From the NCBI RefSeq assembly GCF_030519475.1, contig NZ_JAUMKD010000001.1:1674001-1738000 (forward strand): DNA of 64,000 nt. Reading direction: 5' to 3'. Positions 15,618-24,881 of this stretch are shown here, piece after piece; positions within the stretch are counted from its first letter, which is position 1; the number at the start of each line of letters is the position of its first letter. The position numbers were made by a program, and so were the translations under genes. Source of the DNA: Micromonospora sp. C28SCA-DRY-2. GTDB lineage: Bacteria; Actinomycetota; Actinomycetes; Mycobacteriales; Micromonosporaceae. Under the pieces are notes generated by a model. The model was not told the DNA's origin and made no database searches. It worked only from the letters and a program-made list of their open reading frames with translations.

Positions 15618-18029
15618 GTGCGCAAAGTCGCAGTGGGTCTGCTCGGGCTTGGGCTGACAGCGTCGGGGCTGGCGTTCACCACGTCGGCCAGCGCCGCGCC
15701 GCAGCCGAAGCTGCCGACGGCCGCTCCGTCGGTTGCCGAGCCCGCCCATGTCGACCACGACCTGCCGAACCCGCTCGAGGACAAGCGCCGCGCCCTGCGC
15801 CAGGAGGGCCTGAGCAAGGTCCTCGCCGGCAAGGCCAAGTCTCAGCGGATCAACGGCAGCACGGTGGTCAAGGTCGGCAAGACCCAGGCCGAGGGGGCCA
15901 CCGCCCGCTCCGCCCGGGCCGGCTCCGCCGACCAGACCGAGGACCAGTACGTCGAGCTCTCCCGGGAGAAGACCGACCGGATCTTCGTGATCCTGGCCGA
16001 GTTCGGCAACGAGCGGCACCCGAACTACCCGGACCAGGACACCGACCCGGGCACGCCGGGTCCGACCCGGTTCGACGGGCCGCTGCACAACGAGATCCCG
16101 GCCCCCAACCGGGCGGTGGACAACTCCACCGTCTGGCAGGCGGACTACAACGCCGACCACTACCGCAAGCTCTACTTCGGCACCGCCCCGGGTGACGAGT
16201 CGCTGAAGCAGTACTACGAGGCGCAGTCCTCGGGCCGCTACAGCGTCGAGGGCACGGTCACCGACTGGGTCAAGGTCCGCTACAACGAGGCCCGGTACGG
16301 CCGCTCCGGTGGCTACCCGTGCGCCGACAACGTCTGCACCAACACCTGGGCGCTGGTCCGCGACGCCGCCAACCAGTGGGTCGCCGACCAGAAGGCCGCC
16401 GGTCGCAGCGACGCCGAGATCGCCGAAGAAGTCAAGGCGATGGACCAGTGGGACCGCTACGACCACGACTCGGACGGCAACTTCAACGAGTCGGACGGCT
16501 ACATCGACCACTTCCAGATCGTCCACTCCGGCGGCGACGAGGCCGACGGTGACCCGTACCAGGGTGAGGACGCCATCTGGAGCCACCGCTGGTACGCCTA
16601 CATCTCCGACCAGGGCTCGACCGGCCCGGTCAACTTCCCGGCCGGTGGCACCCAGATCGGCAACACCGGCGTCTGGATCGGTGACTACACCATCCAGCCG
16701 GAGAACGGTGGCCGGAGCGTCTTCTACCACGAGTACGGCCACGACCTCGGCCTGCCGGACGACTACAACAACATCAACGGCGGCGACAACAACAACGAGC
16801 ACTGGACGTTGATGGCCCAGAGCCGCCTCGGCGGCAAGAACGACGGCGGCATCGGCGAGCGCGGTGGCGACCTGGGCGCCTGGAACAAGCTCCAGCTCGG
16901 CTGGCTCGACTACGAGGTCGTCGTCGCGGGGCAGAAGCGCACCATGACCCTCGGGCCGCAGGAGTACACCTCCAAGGAGGCCCAGGCCGTCGTGGTGGTG
17001 CTCCCGCCGCGGGACTACACGTTCGACAACGGCAAGCCGTTCGAGGGCACCAAGCAGTTCTTCTCGGGTAACGAGGACGACCTCAACAGCACCATGACCC
17101 GGGCGCTGGACCTCACCGGCAAGTCGTCGGCGGCGCTGTCGATGAAGGGCCGCTACGACATCGAGGCCGGCTACGACTACCTGTTCTTCGAGGTGTCGGT
17201 CGACAACGGCGAGACCTGGACCCCGCTGCCCGGTACGGCCAACGGCCAGCCGTTCGCGGAGATCTCGCCCGGGCGCTTCGCCCTGGACGGCAGCAGCGCC
17301 GGCGCGTGGGTGGACATCAACGTCCCGCTCGACGCGGCGGCCGGCAAGGCGGCGCAGTTCCGGCTGCGTTACCAGACCGACGGCGGTGTCTCCGAGGGCG
17401 GCTTCTACGGTGACGCCATCACCGTGACCGCCGACGGCCAGACCGTCCTCTCCGACGGCGCCGAGACCGGTGCCGAGGGTTGGACGTTCGCCGGCAAGTT
17501 CCAGATCGCCGAGGAGACCTACACCGAGGCGTTCGAGAACTTCTACATCGCGGGCACCCGGCACTACATCTCGTACGACAAGTACCTGAAGACCGGTCCG
17601 TACTTCTTCGGCTACGCGAACACCCGCCCGGACTGGGTGGACCACTACGCGTACCAGGAGGGTCTGCTGATCTCGTACTGGAACACCCGGTACGCGGACA
17701 ACGACACCTTCGAGCACCCGGGTGAGGGTCGGAACCTCTACATCGACGCGCACCCGCGGCCGATCTACAACCTGACCGGGCAGCCCTGGCGGGCCCGCGT
17801 CCAGGTCTACGACGCGCCGTTCGGGCTGCGGAAGGCGGACTCCTTCACGCTGCACCTCAACAGCCAGCCGCAGTACATCCGTGGCCAGGCCGCGCAGCCG
17901 CTGTTCGACGACACCCAGAAGTACTGGTACGAGGAGCTGCCGAACCACGGCGTCAAGCTCCCGGCCGTCGGTGTCAAGATCCGCGTGCTGGAGGAGAACG
18001 GCAACTACACCAAGATCCGGATCTCCTGA
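15618..18029 (+). CDS. secreted M6-family metalloprotease (immune inhibitor A type) 3
   Basis: An 803-residue third copy in the tandem array. The GTG at 15618 follows GGAGG with 6-nt spacing. The signal peptide (RKVAVGLLGLGLTASGLAFTTSASAAP) is followed by the same propeptide motif as copy 2 (HDLPNPLEDKRRALRQEGL). The zinc site HEYGHDLGLPDDYN begins at H371. The array members share the acidic calcium-like loop before the active site (DHDSDGNFNESDGYID) and the DGGVSEGGFYGDAITV type of C-terminal repeat. Copies 2 and 3 look more alike than either does to copy 1. The role is probably extracellular protein breakdown, perhaps developmentally timed. Confidence 0.92.
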   Translation: MRKVAVGLLGLGLTASGLAFTTSASAAPQPKLPTAAPSVAEPAHVDHDLPNPLEDKRRALRQEGLSKVLAGKAKSQRINGSTVVKVGKTQAEGATARSARAGSADQTEDQYVELSREKTDRIFVILAEFGNERHPNYPDQDTDPGTPGPTRFDGPLHNEIPAPNRAVDNSTVWQADYNADHYRKLYFGTAPGDESLKQYYEAQSSGRYSVEGTVTDWVKVRYNEARYGRSGGYPCADNVCTNTWALVRDAANQWVADQKAAGRSDAEIAEEVKAMDQWDRYDHDSDGNFNESDGYIDHFQIVHSGGDEADGDPYQGEDAIWSHRWYAYISDQGSTGPVNFPAGGTQIGNTGVWIGDYTIQPENGGRSVFYHEYGHDLGLPDDYNNINGGDNNNEHWTLMAQSRLGGKNDGGIGERGGDLGAWNKLQLGWLDYEVVVAGQKRTMTLGPQEYTSKEAQAVVVVLPPRDYTFDNGKPFEGTKQFFSGNEDDLNSTMTRALDLTGKSSAALSMKGRYDIEAGYDYLFFEVSVDNGETWTPLPGTANGQPFAEISPGRFALDGSSAGAWVDINVPLDAAAGKAAQFRLRYQTDGGVSEGGFYGDAITVTADGQTVLSDGAETGAEGWTFAGKFQIAEETYTEAFENFYIAGTRHYISYDKYLKTGPYFFGYANTRPDWVDHYAYQEGLLISYWNTRYADNDTFEHPGEGRNLYIDAHPRPIYNLTGQPWRARVQVYDAPFGLRKADSFTLHLNSQPQYIRGQAAQPLFDDTQKYWYEELPNHGVKLPAVGVKIRVLEENGNYTKIRIS

Positions 18030-18051
18030 TTCGCTGATCCCGCACCACCAC

Positions 18052-18091
18052 GCGATGCCCGGGCAGGCCACCTGCCCGGGCATCGCCCTTT
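18052..18091 (+). terminator. terminator after protease 3
   Basis: A perfect stem from GCGATGCCCGGGCAGG (18052-18067) with 18071-18086, a 3-nt loop and TTTT at 18088-18091. Confidence 0.85.
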
Positions 18092-18252
18092 TCCCCGGGG
18101 CGGATCCGCGCAGCGGGCACCGGGGTCCCGGCAGCGCTCCGGCGCAGGTGACGCACCGGGGCCGCAGCGCTGCGGCGGCGGGCGCACCTCGGCGGCGGTT
18201 TCCCGGGGCGCCGTGGCGGGAACCCTCCGTCGTGCCGGCACGTCCGATCGGC

Positions 18253-18738
18253 GTGCGTCGTGCCATCCGTACCACCGTCGCCAGCCTGGCCACCGTCCTC
18301 GCCCTGGCCGGCTGCGCCGGCTCGCAGGAGGAGAGTGCCGTGCCCACAGAACCCACGCCGTCGGCCTCCCCGGCGGACCCTGGCCCGGCCTCGACGGCCG
18401 CCACCCCGTCCACCGGGCCCACCCCGGCGGCGCCCTCGGGCCGACCCTCCCGCGCGACGACGGACCTGCCCACCATGGGTCCGCCGACCGCGCCGCCGAG
18501 CCAGCCCACCGACCTGCGCAAGGCGAACCTCGTGGCCGGCCGGATCACTCGGGGCGGCGCGGGCCCCTGCTACGGCCTGGTCACCGACGACGGCCGCGAG
18601 TACGCGCTGCACGGCGCCGGCAAGGGCGACTTCGCCACCGGCACCTGGGTCCGGGTGACCATCGGCCCCGCCGACCCGACCGTCGACTGCGGCCCGGGCA
18701 CCCCGGCCAGCATCGTCACGATCAGCCCGGTCGGCTGA
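18253..18738 (+). CDS. putative lipoprotein with Pro/Thr-rich linker
   Basis: A 161-residue protein. The N-terminus RRAIRTTVASLATVLALAGC is a lipoprotein signal with lipobox LAGC (Cys21). A low-complexity Pro/Ser/Thr linker runs to about residue 85, and then a small globular domain (KANLVAGRITRGGAGPCYGLVTDD to PASIVTISPVG) has two cysteines that could pair. The GTG at 18253 gives a normal signal length; another in-frame GTG about 20 nt upstream is possible. The domain is not recognised. It lies alone between terminated units. Confidence 0.6.
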   Translation: MRRAIRTTVASLATVLALAGCAGSQEESAVPTEPTPSASPADPGPASTAATPSTGPTPAAPSGRPSRATTDLPTMGPPTAPPSQPTDLRKANLVAGRITRGGAGPCYGLVTDDGREYALHGAGKGDFATGTWVRVTIGPADPTVDCGPGTPASIVTISPVG

Positions 18739-18800
18739 CCGGGAACGAGCGATCCGACGGCCAGCCGGGCCGGCGGACGGGCCCTCCGGCACCGGGGTCC

Positions 18801-18806
18801 TAGGCT
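18801..18806 (+). promoter_or_regulatory. -10 box of a leaderless promoter
   Basis: TAGGCT ends 7 nt before the ATG at 18814, and no ribosome binding site is present. Confidence 0.65.
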
Positions 18807-18813
18807 GTCTGCC

Positions 18814-19746
18814 ATGACCGAGCAGCACGACGGGCCCGTCGACGAGTCCTGCGTCCTCACCGAGGGGCCGTGGACGCACCGGTTCGTCGGCGCCAACGGC
18901 AGCCGCTTCCACGTCGTCGAGGCCGGTGCCGGGCCGATGGTGCTGTTCCTGCACGGCTTCCCCGAGCACTGGTGGGCCTGGCACGAGATGCTCCCGGCGG
19001 TCGCCGACGCCGGCTTCCGCGCCGTCGCGGTCGACCTGCGCGGCTACGGCGCCAGCGACAAGCCGCCCCGGGGGTACGACGGCTACACGCTGGCCGCCGA
19101 CATCGCCGGGTTGATCCGCGCGCTCGGCGAACGTTCCGCCACCGTGGTCGGCACCGGCGCGGGCGGCCTGATCGGCTGGACCGTGGCGTCCTTCCACCCC
19201 GCTCTGGTCCGGCGACTGGTGGTGCTCGGCGCGCCACACCCGCTGCGGCTGCGGGCCGCCATCTTCGCCGACCCGCGCGGGCAGTTCGCCGCGTCCACCC
19301 CCACCCTGAAGTTCCAGCTGCCCCGCTACGAGCACGTGCTCACCCGGGACGGCGCGGCGGCGGTCGAGGAGATGCTGCGCCGCTGGGGTGGGCCGCGGTG
19401 GGTGTCCGGCCCGCACTTCGGGGCGTACGCGCAGCGCTGCCGGGAGGCGATGCGGATCCCGCAGGCCGCCTTCTGCGCGCTGGAGGGCTACCGCTGGGCG
19501 TTCCGCTCCGTGCTGCGCCTGCACGGCTACCGGTTCGTCCGGCTGATGCAGAAGCCGCTGATCACGCCGACCCTGCAACTGCACGGCGCGCTCGACCGGG
19601 CGTCGCTGCCGCGCACCGCCCAGGGCTCCGGCCGGTACGTGGTCGCGCCCTACGAGTGGCGGCTGCTCGACGGCGTGGGCCACTTCCCGCACGTGGAGGC
19701 CCCGGAGGTGGTGCTCGGCGAGATCCTGCGCTGGGCGAAGTCCTGA
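18814..19746 (+). CDS. alpha/beta hydrolase fold protein lacking the catalytic nucleophile
   Basis: A 310-residue protein of the epoxide-hydrolase/haloalkane-dehalogenase type. It has the oxyanion motif HGFPEHWWAW (47-56), the DLRGYGASDKP segment typical of epoxide hydrolases, a late aspartate (D261) and the catalytic-type histidine in GVGHFPHVE (H290). The nucleophile elbow, normally G-x-D-x-G (GHDWGG), reads GTGAGG with glycine at 115. Classical epoxide hydrolysis therefore looks impossible, and the protein may bind rather than hydrolyse its ligand, or use another residue. The ATG at 18814 follows a leaderless -10. Confidence 0.82.
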   Translation: MTEQHDGPVDESCVLTEGPWTHRFVGANGSRFHVVEAGAGPMVLFLHGFPEHWWAWHEMLPAVADAGFRAVAVDLRGYGASDKPPRGYDGYTLAADIAGLIRALGERSATVVGTGAGGLIGWTVASFHPALVRRLVVLGAPHPLRLRAAIFADPRGQFAASTPTLKFQLPRYEHVLTRDGAAAVEEMLRRWGGPRWVSGPHFGAYAQRCREAMRIPQAAFCALEGYRWAFRSVLRLHGYRFVRLMQKPLITPTLQLHGALDRASLPRTAQGSGRYVVAPYEWRLLDGVGHFPHVEAPEVVLGEILRWAKS

Positions 19747-19747
19747 C

Positions 19748-20113
19748 TCAGACCCGCTGCTCGCGCAGGTCGGCGACCTCGGCGGCGGGCGCCCAGCCCT
19801 GGTAGACGCCGAAGTCGAACACCTCCAACCCCATCGACCGGGCGACCGGCCAGCGCCCGCCGGTGTACTCCACCCGCAGCCAGCCGTCGTGCTCGCCGAG
19901 CACGATGAACGGCTGGCCCTGCCAGGTGCAGGTGGTCCGCACGTACGCCAGGTCCTCCACCTCGGTGGCCGGGAGCACCCGGACGTACCGGCCGGGGCGT
20001 ACCTCCGCGAAGCCCTCGCCCGGTTCGGGCTGGTAGAGCCGGACGGCGTCGCCGTCCGGGCTGGCCTGGTACTCCCGCCCGCGCCACCGGGCCACGTAGC
20101 CGTCCCGGATCAC
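19748..20113 (-). CDS. hypothetical protein, coupled to the SseB-like gene
   Basis: A 121-residue soluble protein (start IRDGYVARWRGREYQASPDG, end EVADLREQRV). It contains short beta-rich stretches, two of the form Y-x-AR-W-RG-x-EY and W-L-RVEYTGGRW. I do not recognise the family. The GTG at 20113 overlaps the upstream stop (GTGA) and GGAGG lies 4 nt before it, so it is translated with the large SseB-like protein and probably serves the same process. The frame extends upstream to 20197 but has no better start. Confidence 0.7.
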   Translation of the reverse strand: MIRDGYVARWRGREYQASPDGDAVRLYQPEPGEGFAEVRPGRYVRVLPATEVEDLAYVRTTCTWQGQPFIVLGEHDGWLRVEYTGGRWPVARSMGLEVFDFGVYQGWAPAAEVADLREQRV

Positions 20114-23100
20114 GACGCCTCCACCCGACGCCAGAGCAGCGCGTCGGTGTCGAGCACGGCGAGCATCCGCTCGGTGCCGTCCGCGCCGATCCGCCACAAC
20201 TGCGCCCCGTGCGGCAGCCGGGCGCTGTCCACCTTGAACTCCGCCACCACGTCGCTGCTCTCACCGGGGGCGAAGCCGTTGCCCCGGAAGGGCGGGCGTT
20301 CGATGACCCAGCCCTCCATGGCCCGCATGGCGGCCTCGTTCTGCCCGCCGTAGGGGATCCGGTAGAGGCTGGGCCGGTGCGCCGGCCAGCGCAGCACGTA
20401 GATCTCCTCCGCGTCCCGGGCGAACGGCGAGTCGGGATAGCCCAGGCCGAGGGCCTCGTAGAGCTGGGCCGGCGTGGTCAGGTGGGCCAGCTCGCTGGCC
20501 CGGTGCACGAACCCGGAGACCCGGTCGTAGCCGCGCTCCAGGTAGTACCCGAGCTGGCTGGGGGCGACCGCCTTCTGCATCACGACCGGGCGGGCCGGGT
20601 CGGCGGCCGGCGGGGTGTACCGGGGGCGCTCGGCGGTCTCCGGGGCCTTCGACGCCTCCGGCTCGGTCTCGGCGTCGTCGCCGAGGCCCACCTCGGCGGC
20701 CCAGTTGGCCAGCCCGACGATCTGCTCGCCGGGCAGCTTGGCACCGACCGGGGTACCCGGATTGACCGCGAACGACCACGCCTCGTCCGGCCAGCGCCGG
20801 ATCAGCTGCACGAAGCGGACCCGTACCGTCTCCACCGGGGCGTCGGTGTGGTCGGCGAGCCGCTCCGGCGAGGTGTAGACCACGACGAAGGTCTCCCCGT
20901 CCAGCTCCTCCGTACGCCAGACGAAGCCGGGCTCGCCGGGCCGGCTGCCCGGCACGGACTCCGGCGACACCGGCAGCAGAACCCGGGCCAGCAGCAACGT
21001 GGAGAGGAAGGTGTCCGTGCTGCCCGCCCCGGCCGCCTCCAGCAGGTCCTCCTCGACCGGGTTGGCCGGCTGGAACTCGGCGGCGACCGGCGCCGGGGAC
21101 GGCTCGGCGGCCGGTCGCGCCGCCTGCGGGTCGGGGTCGGCTCCTCCGACCTGGGCGTCGGCGGTGCCGGCGGTCCGCGGGCCGGCGTCGGGGCTCGGCA
21201 CCGTCCACAGCGGGCCGGTGTCCGCGAGGTCGGAGGCGTTCTCCACCGCCGGCCCGGTCGCCGGCGGCTCGGGTCCGGTCCCGGCGTGCGGCGTCTCGGT
21301 CCCCGTCCGGGCGGGCCTCCAGGGGGAGTGCCCGGCCGCGGCCGGCTGCTCCGGGATCCACCCGGCCTGCCGCTCGGTCGGCGCCGCAGCCTCGACGCCC
21401 GGCCCCGCCGTTCCGGGCGCCGGCGAATCGGTCGGCCGGTCCGGCAGCCACCCGGCGGACTGCTGGTCGGCGGACGCCGCAGCCTCGACGCCCGGTCCGG
21501 TCGGGTCCGTGCCAGCCGCTGGTGAGGCGGTCGACGGATCCGGAAGCCAACCGCCGCCCTGCCGGACGGTCGAGGCCGGCACCTCGCCACCCGGCCCCGC
21601 CGTCGCGGGTGCCTGCGGTTCGGTCGACGCCGGCTGGCTCGGGATCCATCCCGCGCTGCGTTGCTCGGCGGGCGCCGACACGACACCGGGCCGGTCGTCG
21701 CCTTCGAGCCCGGCGTCACCGGTCGGCCCGGACGGATCGTCCCCCCGGTCCCGCGCCGGAGCGCCGCTCTCCGTCGGCCGCCCCGACCAGGCCGGCGGGC
21801 CCGCCACCCCGGTGTTCGCCGGTGCCGCCGCTCCGGCCGGGAAGGGCGGCGGTGCGGCGGCGGACGGCGCCGATCCGGTGCTGACCGGTCGGACCGGTCC
21901 GGCGTCGGACGAGCCGGGCACGGATGGACCGGACGCCTCGGGGCCGGGTGGGCCCGGGACGGGTGCGGCGGAGGCCGGCGGCCCGGCGTCGAGCGGCTCG
22001 GTGAGATCGCGGGACTCGACGATGGTCCCCTCGATGACGATCGGGGTGAACCCGCGCCGTGGTGCGGGCGGCCCGGAGACCGGCTCCGCGGCCGACGGAG
22101 ACAGGTCGTCCGCCGGGTCGGCCGGCGCCGGGGTGGGTCGGCGGCGCGGCAGCGCCTGGGTCGTCTCCTCGTCCGGCGGCGGGTACGCCCGCTCCGCCGG
22201 AACCGGGATGGCCCGGGTCACCTCCTCGGGAGGCGGCGGCCACCGGGTCGAGCCACGGGCCGGATCCGGCCGGTCGGGCGCGGCGTACGGCTGGCTGGTC
22301 GGGAACGCCTCGGTGGGCCCTTCCGGCACCGGATCGCCGACGGGGCGGCGGCGCGGGAACGGCTGGCTGCCCCGCACGAAGCGGGACGGTGGCACCGCCC
22401 GGTCGGCGGGCCGGACCGGATCGTCCCGGTAGGCCGAGCCACGACCGGACGCCGGTTCGAAGAAGGAGCGGGGCGGGGTCCGGACGGGGGCGTCCCCGGT
22501 GGACCGACCGTTGGCCGGTGGCCGGCCGGGCTCGGCCAGCGGCCCGGGGACGCCGGGCCGGGCGGGCGCCGCCGGGTCGCCGGTGCCGGGCGGCGGGAAG
22601 CCGGGCGGGGCCGGGCGGGCGGTCCGCCCCGGGTCGGCGCGGTCCCGCGGGGCCGGCTCCGCCGGGTAGGGCGGCGGGACCGGCGGGCGGAGGGCCTCCA
22701 CCGAGCGGCGGTCCCGCACCGATCCGACCGGCCCGGCGGGGGTGGCGACCCGGGGCGGCAGCGGCACGGTGGGTGGCTCGGGGCGGGGCGGGGCGGGGGC
22801 CTCGGGGCGGCCCGCCGCAGTCGGGGCGGTGGGGGCGCTTCCCGCGCCGGCGGCCCGGGCCCGGGCGACCGTCTCCGCCCGCTCCAGTCGGGCGCGCGCC
22901 CCCATGGTGCGGCCGGGCAGCCGGACGTCACCCCGGGAGAGCTGCGCGACGTACCAGGCCGGCAGGTAGCCCTCGATGGGCAGGCCGGGGTTCACGGCCA
23001 GCCACCACTCGTGGTTGGGCCAGCCGCTGGCGAGGTCGGGATAGCTGGTGAGCCGGCTGGCGCCGGCGTGTTCGCCCAGGCAGGCACGCATGGCGGCGGC

Positions 23101-23298
23101 GGAGGTGAAGGCCAGCACGTGGGTGCGGCCGGCCGTGGTCCAGGTGCCCCAGCCCGATGCCTGCCCGAGCGCCGGCTCGGGCACCGGCAGCAGCAGGTCG
23201 GTACGGGCCAGGATCCGGAAGTATCGCTGCTGGTCGTTGGCGCGCAGGGCGTCCCGCAACGCGGCCTCGGCCTCGGTGGCCGGCTCCCATCCGGTCAC
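20110..23298 (-). CDS. large SseB-domain protein beside the ESX locus
   Basis: A protein of about 1062 residues. A first SseB-like domain spans roughly residues 3-130 (ALRANDQQRYFRILARTDLL, TSAAAMRACLG, WWLAVNPGLPIEGYLP). A very long Pro/Ala/Gly-rich disordered region follows to about 775. A second SseB-like domain (STLLLARVLLPV, VVYTSPERLADH, WSFAVNPGTPVGAKLPGEQI) and a C-terminal domain (GYYLERGYDRVSGFVHRASELAHL to LLWRRVEAS) complete it. The GTG at 23298 has GGAGGGG 5 nt upstream; a GTG at 23304 is also possible. SseB-like proteins with such linkers often sit beside actinobacterial ESX genes, which suggests a role with the divergent mycosin cluster. Confidence 0.75.
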   Translation of the reverse strand: MTGWEPATEAEAALRDALRANDQQRYFRILARTDLLLPVPEPALGQASGWGTWTTAGRTHVLAFTSAAAMRACLGEHAGASRLTSYPDLASGWPNHEWWLAVNPGLPIEGYLPAWYVAQLSRGDVRLPGRTMGARARLERAETVARARAAGAGSAPTAPTAAGRPEAPAPPRPEPPTVPLPPRVATPAGPVGSVRDRRSVEALRPPVPPPYPAEPAPRDRADPGRTARPAPPGFPPPGTGDPAAPARPGVPGPLAEPGRPPANGRSTGDAPVRTPPRSFFEPASGRGSAYRDDPVRPADRAVPPSRFVRGSQPFPRRRPVGDPVPEGPTEAFPTSQPYAAPDRPDPARGSTRWPPPPEEVTRAIPVPAERAYPPPDEETTQALPRRRPTPAPADPADDLSPSAAEPVSGPPAPRRGFTPIVIEGTIVESRDLTEPLDAGPPASAAPVPGPPGPEASGPSVPGSSDAGPVRPVSTGSAPSAAAPPPFPAGAAAPANTGVAGPPAWSGRPTESGAPARDRGDDPSGPTGDAGLEGDDRPGVVSAPAEQRSAGWIPSQPASTEPQAPATAGPGGEVPASTVRQGGGWLPDPSTASPAAGTDPTGPGVEAAASADQQSAGWLPDRPTDSPAPGTAGPGVEAAAPTERQAGWIPEQPAAAGHSPWRPARTGTETPHAGTGPEPPATGPAVENASDLADTGPLWTVPSPDAGPRTAGTADAQVGGADPDPQAARPAAEPSPAPVAAEFQPANPVEEDLLEAAGAGSTDTFLSTLLLARVLLPVSPESVPGSRPGEPGFVWRTEELDGETFVVVYTSPERLADHTDAPVETVRVRFVQLIRRWPDEAWSFAVNPGTPVGAKLPGEQIVGLANWAAEVGLGDDAETEPEASKAPETAERPRYTPPAADPARPVVMQKAVAPSQLGYYLERGYDRVSGFVHRASELAHLTTPAQLYEALGLGYPDSPFARDAEEIYVLRWPAHRPSLYRIPYGGQNEAAMRAMEGWVIERPPFRGNGFAPGESSDVVAEFKVDSARLPHGAQLWRIGADGTERMLAVLDTDALLWRRVEAS

Positions 23299-23450
23299 GG
23301 CCACCCCTCCTCCCGCGCACAGGCCATAGGCATCGCGTACAACCTACAAGGTAGTAACAAGATCACAATGGCAGGCCGGCGGCGGTGCGCCGGTTCTCGA
23401 AGAAGGCGCTAACATCCCGTTCCGGAGTCGACACGATACGGAGGCGGTCG

Positions 23451-24818
23451 ATGTCCCGGTCCCCCGCGCGCCCGCTCCTGGCGGCCCTCGCGGCCGTCCT
23501 GGCGACCGCGCCGGCCGCCACCGCCACCGCACTCCCCCACACCCCCCGGCCGGCCGGTCAGGCCGCCGCCGCGCCGCGGCACGAGCGCACCGCCGAGCCG
23601 GCCACCCCGGCCACGCCCGCCGCCGCCACGCCGAGGCACGCGCGCACCGCGCCGGCCGCGCCGGTCGCGGCCGGACTCCACCTGGCCCGGGCGGCCGCGC
23701 CGGACTGCGCGACGCCGCCGGCCCCGGCCCGGCCGGTGTCCGCGCCGCCCTGGCCCCAGCAGCGGTACGCCCCGCAGCGGCTGTCGCCGCTGGCCACCGG
23801 GGCCGGGGTGACGGTGGCGGTGGTCGACTCCGGTGTGGACCGGCGGCATCCGCAGCTCGCCGGCCGGGTGCTCGACGGCACCGACCTGCTCGACCCGGGT
23901 GGCGACGGCACCAGCGACTGCGCCGGCCACGGCACCGGCGTGGCCAGCATCATCGCCGCCGCGCCGCGGCCCGGGATCGCGTTCCACGGGCTGGCACCGG
24001 GTGCCCGGATCCTGCCGGTGCGGGTGAGCGAGCAGCAGGTCGTCGAGGGGCGGGAGTCGGGGCGTACGGTCGGCGCCGAGGAGTTCGCCCGGGCGATCCG
24101 CTGGGCCGTCGACCACGACGCCGACGTCCTCAACCTCTCCGTCGTGCTGTACGCGGACAACCCCGCCGTCCGCGACGCGATCGGCTACGCGGTGGACCGG
24201 GACGTGGTCGTGGTGGCCGCCGCCGGGAACCTGCACGACAGCGGCGACCCGCGGCCGTACCCGGCGGCGTACGAGGGGGTGCTCGGGGTCGGTGCGATCG
24301 GGGTGGACGGCCTGCGTTCCGCCTTCTCCCAGACCGGCCCGTACGTCGACCTGGTCGCCCCGGGCAGCGACGTGCTGATGGCCGCACCCGGTCGGGGCCA
24401 CCACCGCGCCGAGGGGACCAGCTACGCCGCGCCCTTCGTGGCGGCCACCGCCGCGCTGCTGCGGCAGTACCGACCCGAGTTGACCGCCGCCGAGGTGGCG
24501 CGGCGGATCCTCGCCAGCACCGACCCGGCTCCCGGTGACGGCCGGGGCGGCGGGTACGGCGCCGGGGTGCTCAACCCGTTCCGGGCGGTCACCGAGACCG
24601 GGGGCGGCGGCGCCGCGCGGCCGCGCCCGGCCACCGCGCTCGCCGACGACCGGCCCGATCCGGCCGCGCTGGCCGCGCGGGCGCGTCGGGCCACGGCGCA
24701 GGACCGGGCCCTGCTGGTGGCCTCGCTCGCCGCGGCGGTGGTGGCCGTGGCGGCGCTGGCCGCCCTGGTGGTGCCCCGGGGGACCCGCCGCCGGTGGCGC
24801 CCGGCCGACCCGGCCTGA
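23451..24818 (+). CDS. mycP: mycosin, type VII secretion subtilisin-like protease
   Basis: A 455-residue serine protease of the S8 family, anchored on the outer face of the membrane. A signal peptide (residues 1 to about 32) is followed by an Ala/Pro-rich segment and the subtilisin triad D126 (VAVVDSGVD), H160 (CAGHGTGVAS) and S324 (GTSYAAPFVAA). A C-terminal membrane helix at about 422-443 ends in RGTRRRWR. This layout is that of the mycosins that belong to ESX systems. The ATG at 23451 has GGAGG upstream with 6-nt spacing; in-frame codons further upstream lack this. WXG100 genes converge on it. Confidence 0.92.
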   Translation: MSRSPARPLLAALAAVLATAPAATATALPHTPRPAGQAAAAPRHERTAEPATPATPAAATPRHARTAPAAPVAAGLHLARAAAPDCATPPAPARPVSAPPWPQQRYAPQRLSPLATGAGVTVAVVDSGVDRRHPQLAGRVLDGTDLLDPGGDGTSDCAGHGTGVASIIAAAPRPGIAFHGLAPGARILPVRVSEQQVVEGRESGRTVGAEEFARAIRWAVDHDADVLNLSVVLYADNPAVRDAIGYAVDRDVVVVAAAGNLHDSGDPRPYPAAYEGVLGVGAIGVDGLRSAFSQTGPYVDLVAPGSDVLMAAPGRGHHRAEGTSYAAPFVAATAALLRQYRPELTAAEVARRILASTDPAPGDGRGGGYGAGVLNPFRAVTETGGGGAARPRPATALADDRPDPAALAARARRATAQDRALLVASLAAAVVAVAALAALVVPRGTRRRWRPADPA

Positions 24819-24835
24819 GCCCGCTGGGCGGCGTG

Positions 24836-24873
24836 CGTCGGGTGGCGCCGGCCGGGCCGGTCGCCACCCGACG
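24836..24873. terminator. bidirectional terminator between mycP and the WXG100 genes
   Basis: A 12-bp perfect stem, CGTCGGGTGGCG (24836-24847) with 24862-24873. The loop itself contains CCGGCC/GGCCGG. It lies between convergent stops at 24818 and 24882. Confidence 0.75.
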
Positions 24874-24881
24874 GGCCGGGA

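Noticed and set aside
9811-18029. A virulence or toxin island from the immune inhibitor A similarity
   Set aside because: No mobile-element borders or toxin genes; composition is native and M6 proteases are common in soil actinomycetes.
9886-18548. Long minus-strand open frames opposite the three protease genes (846, 810 and 982 codons)
   Set aside because: Antisense mirrors of genes with clear signal peptides and HEYGH motifs; their third-position pattern follows the plus-strand genes.
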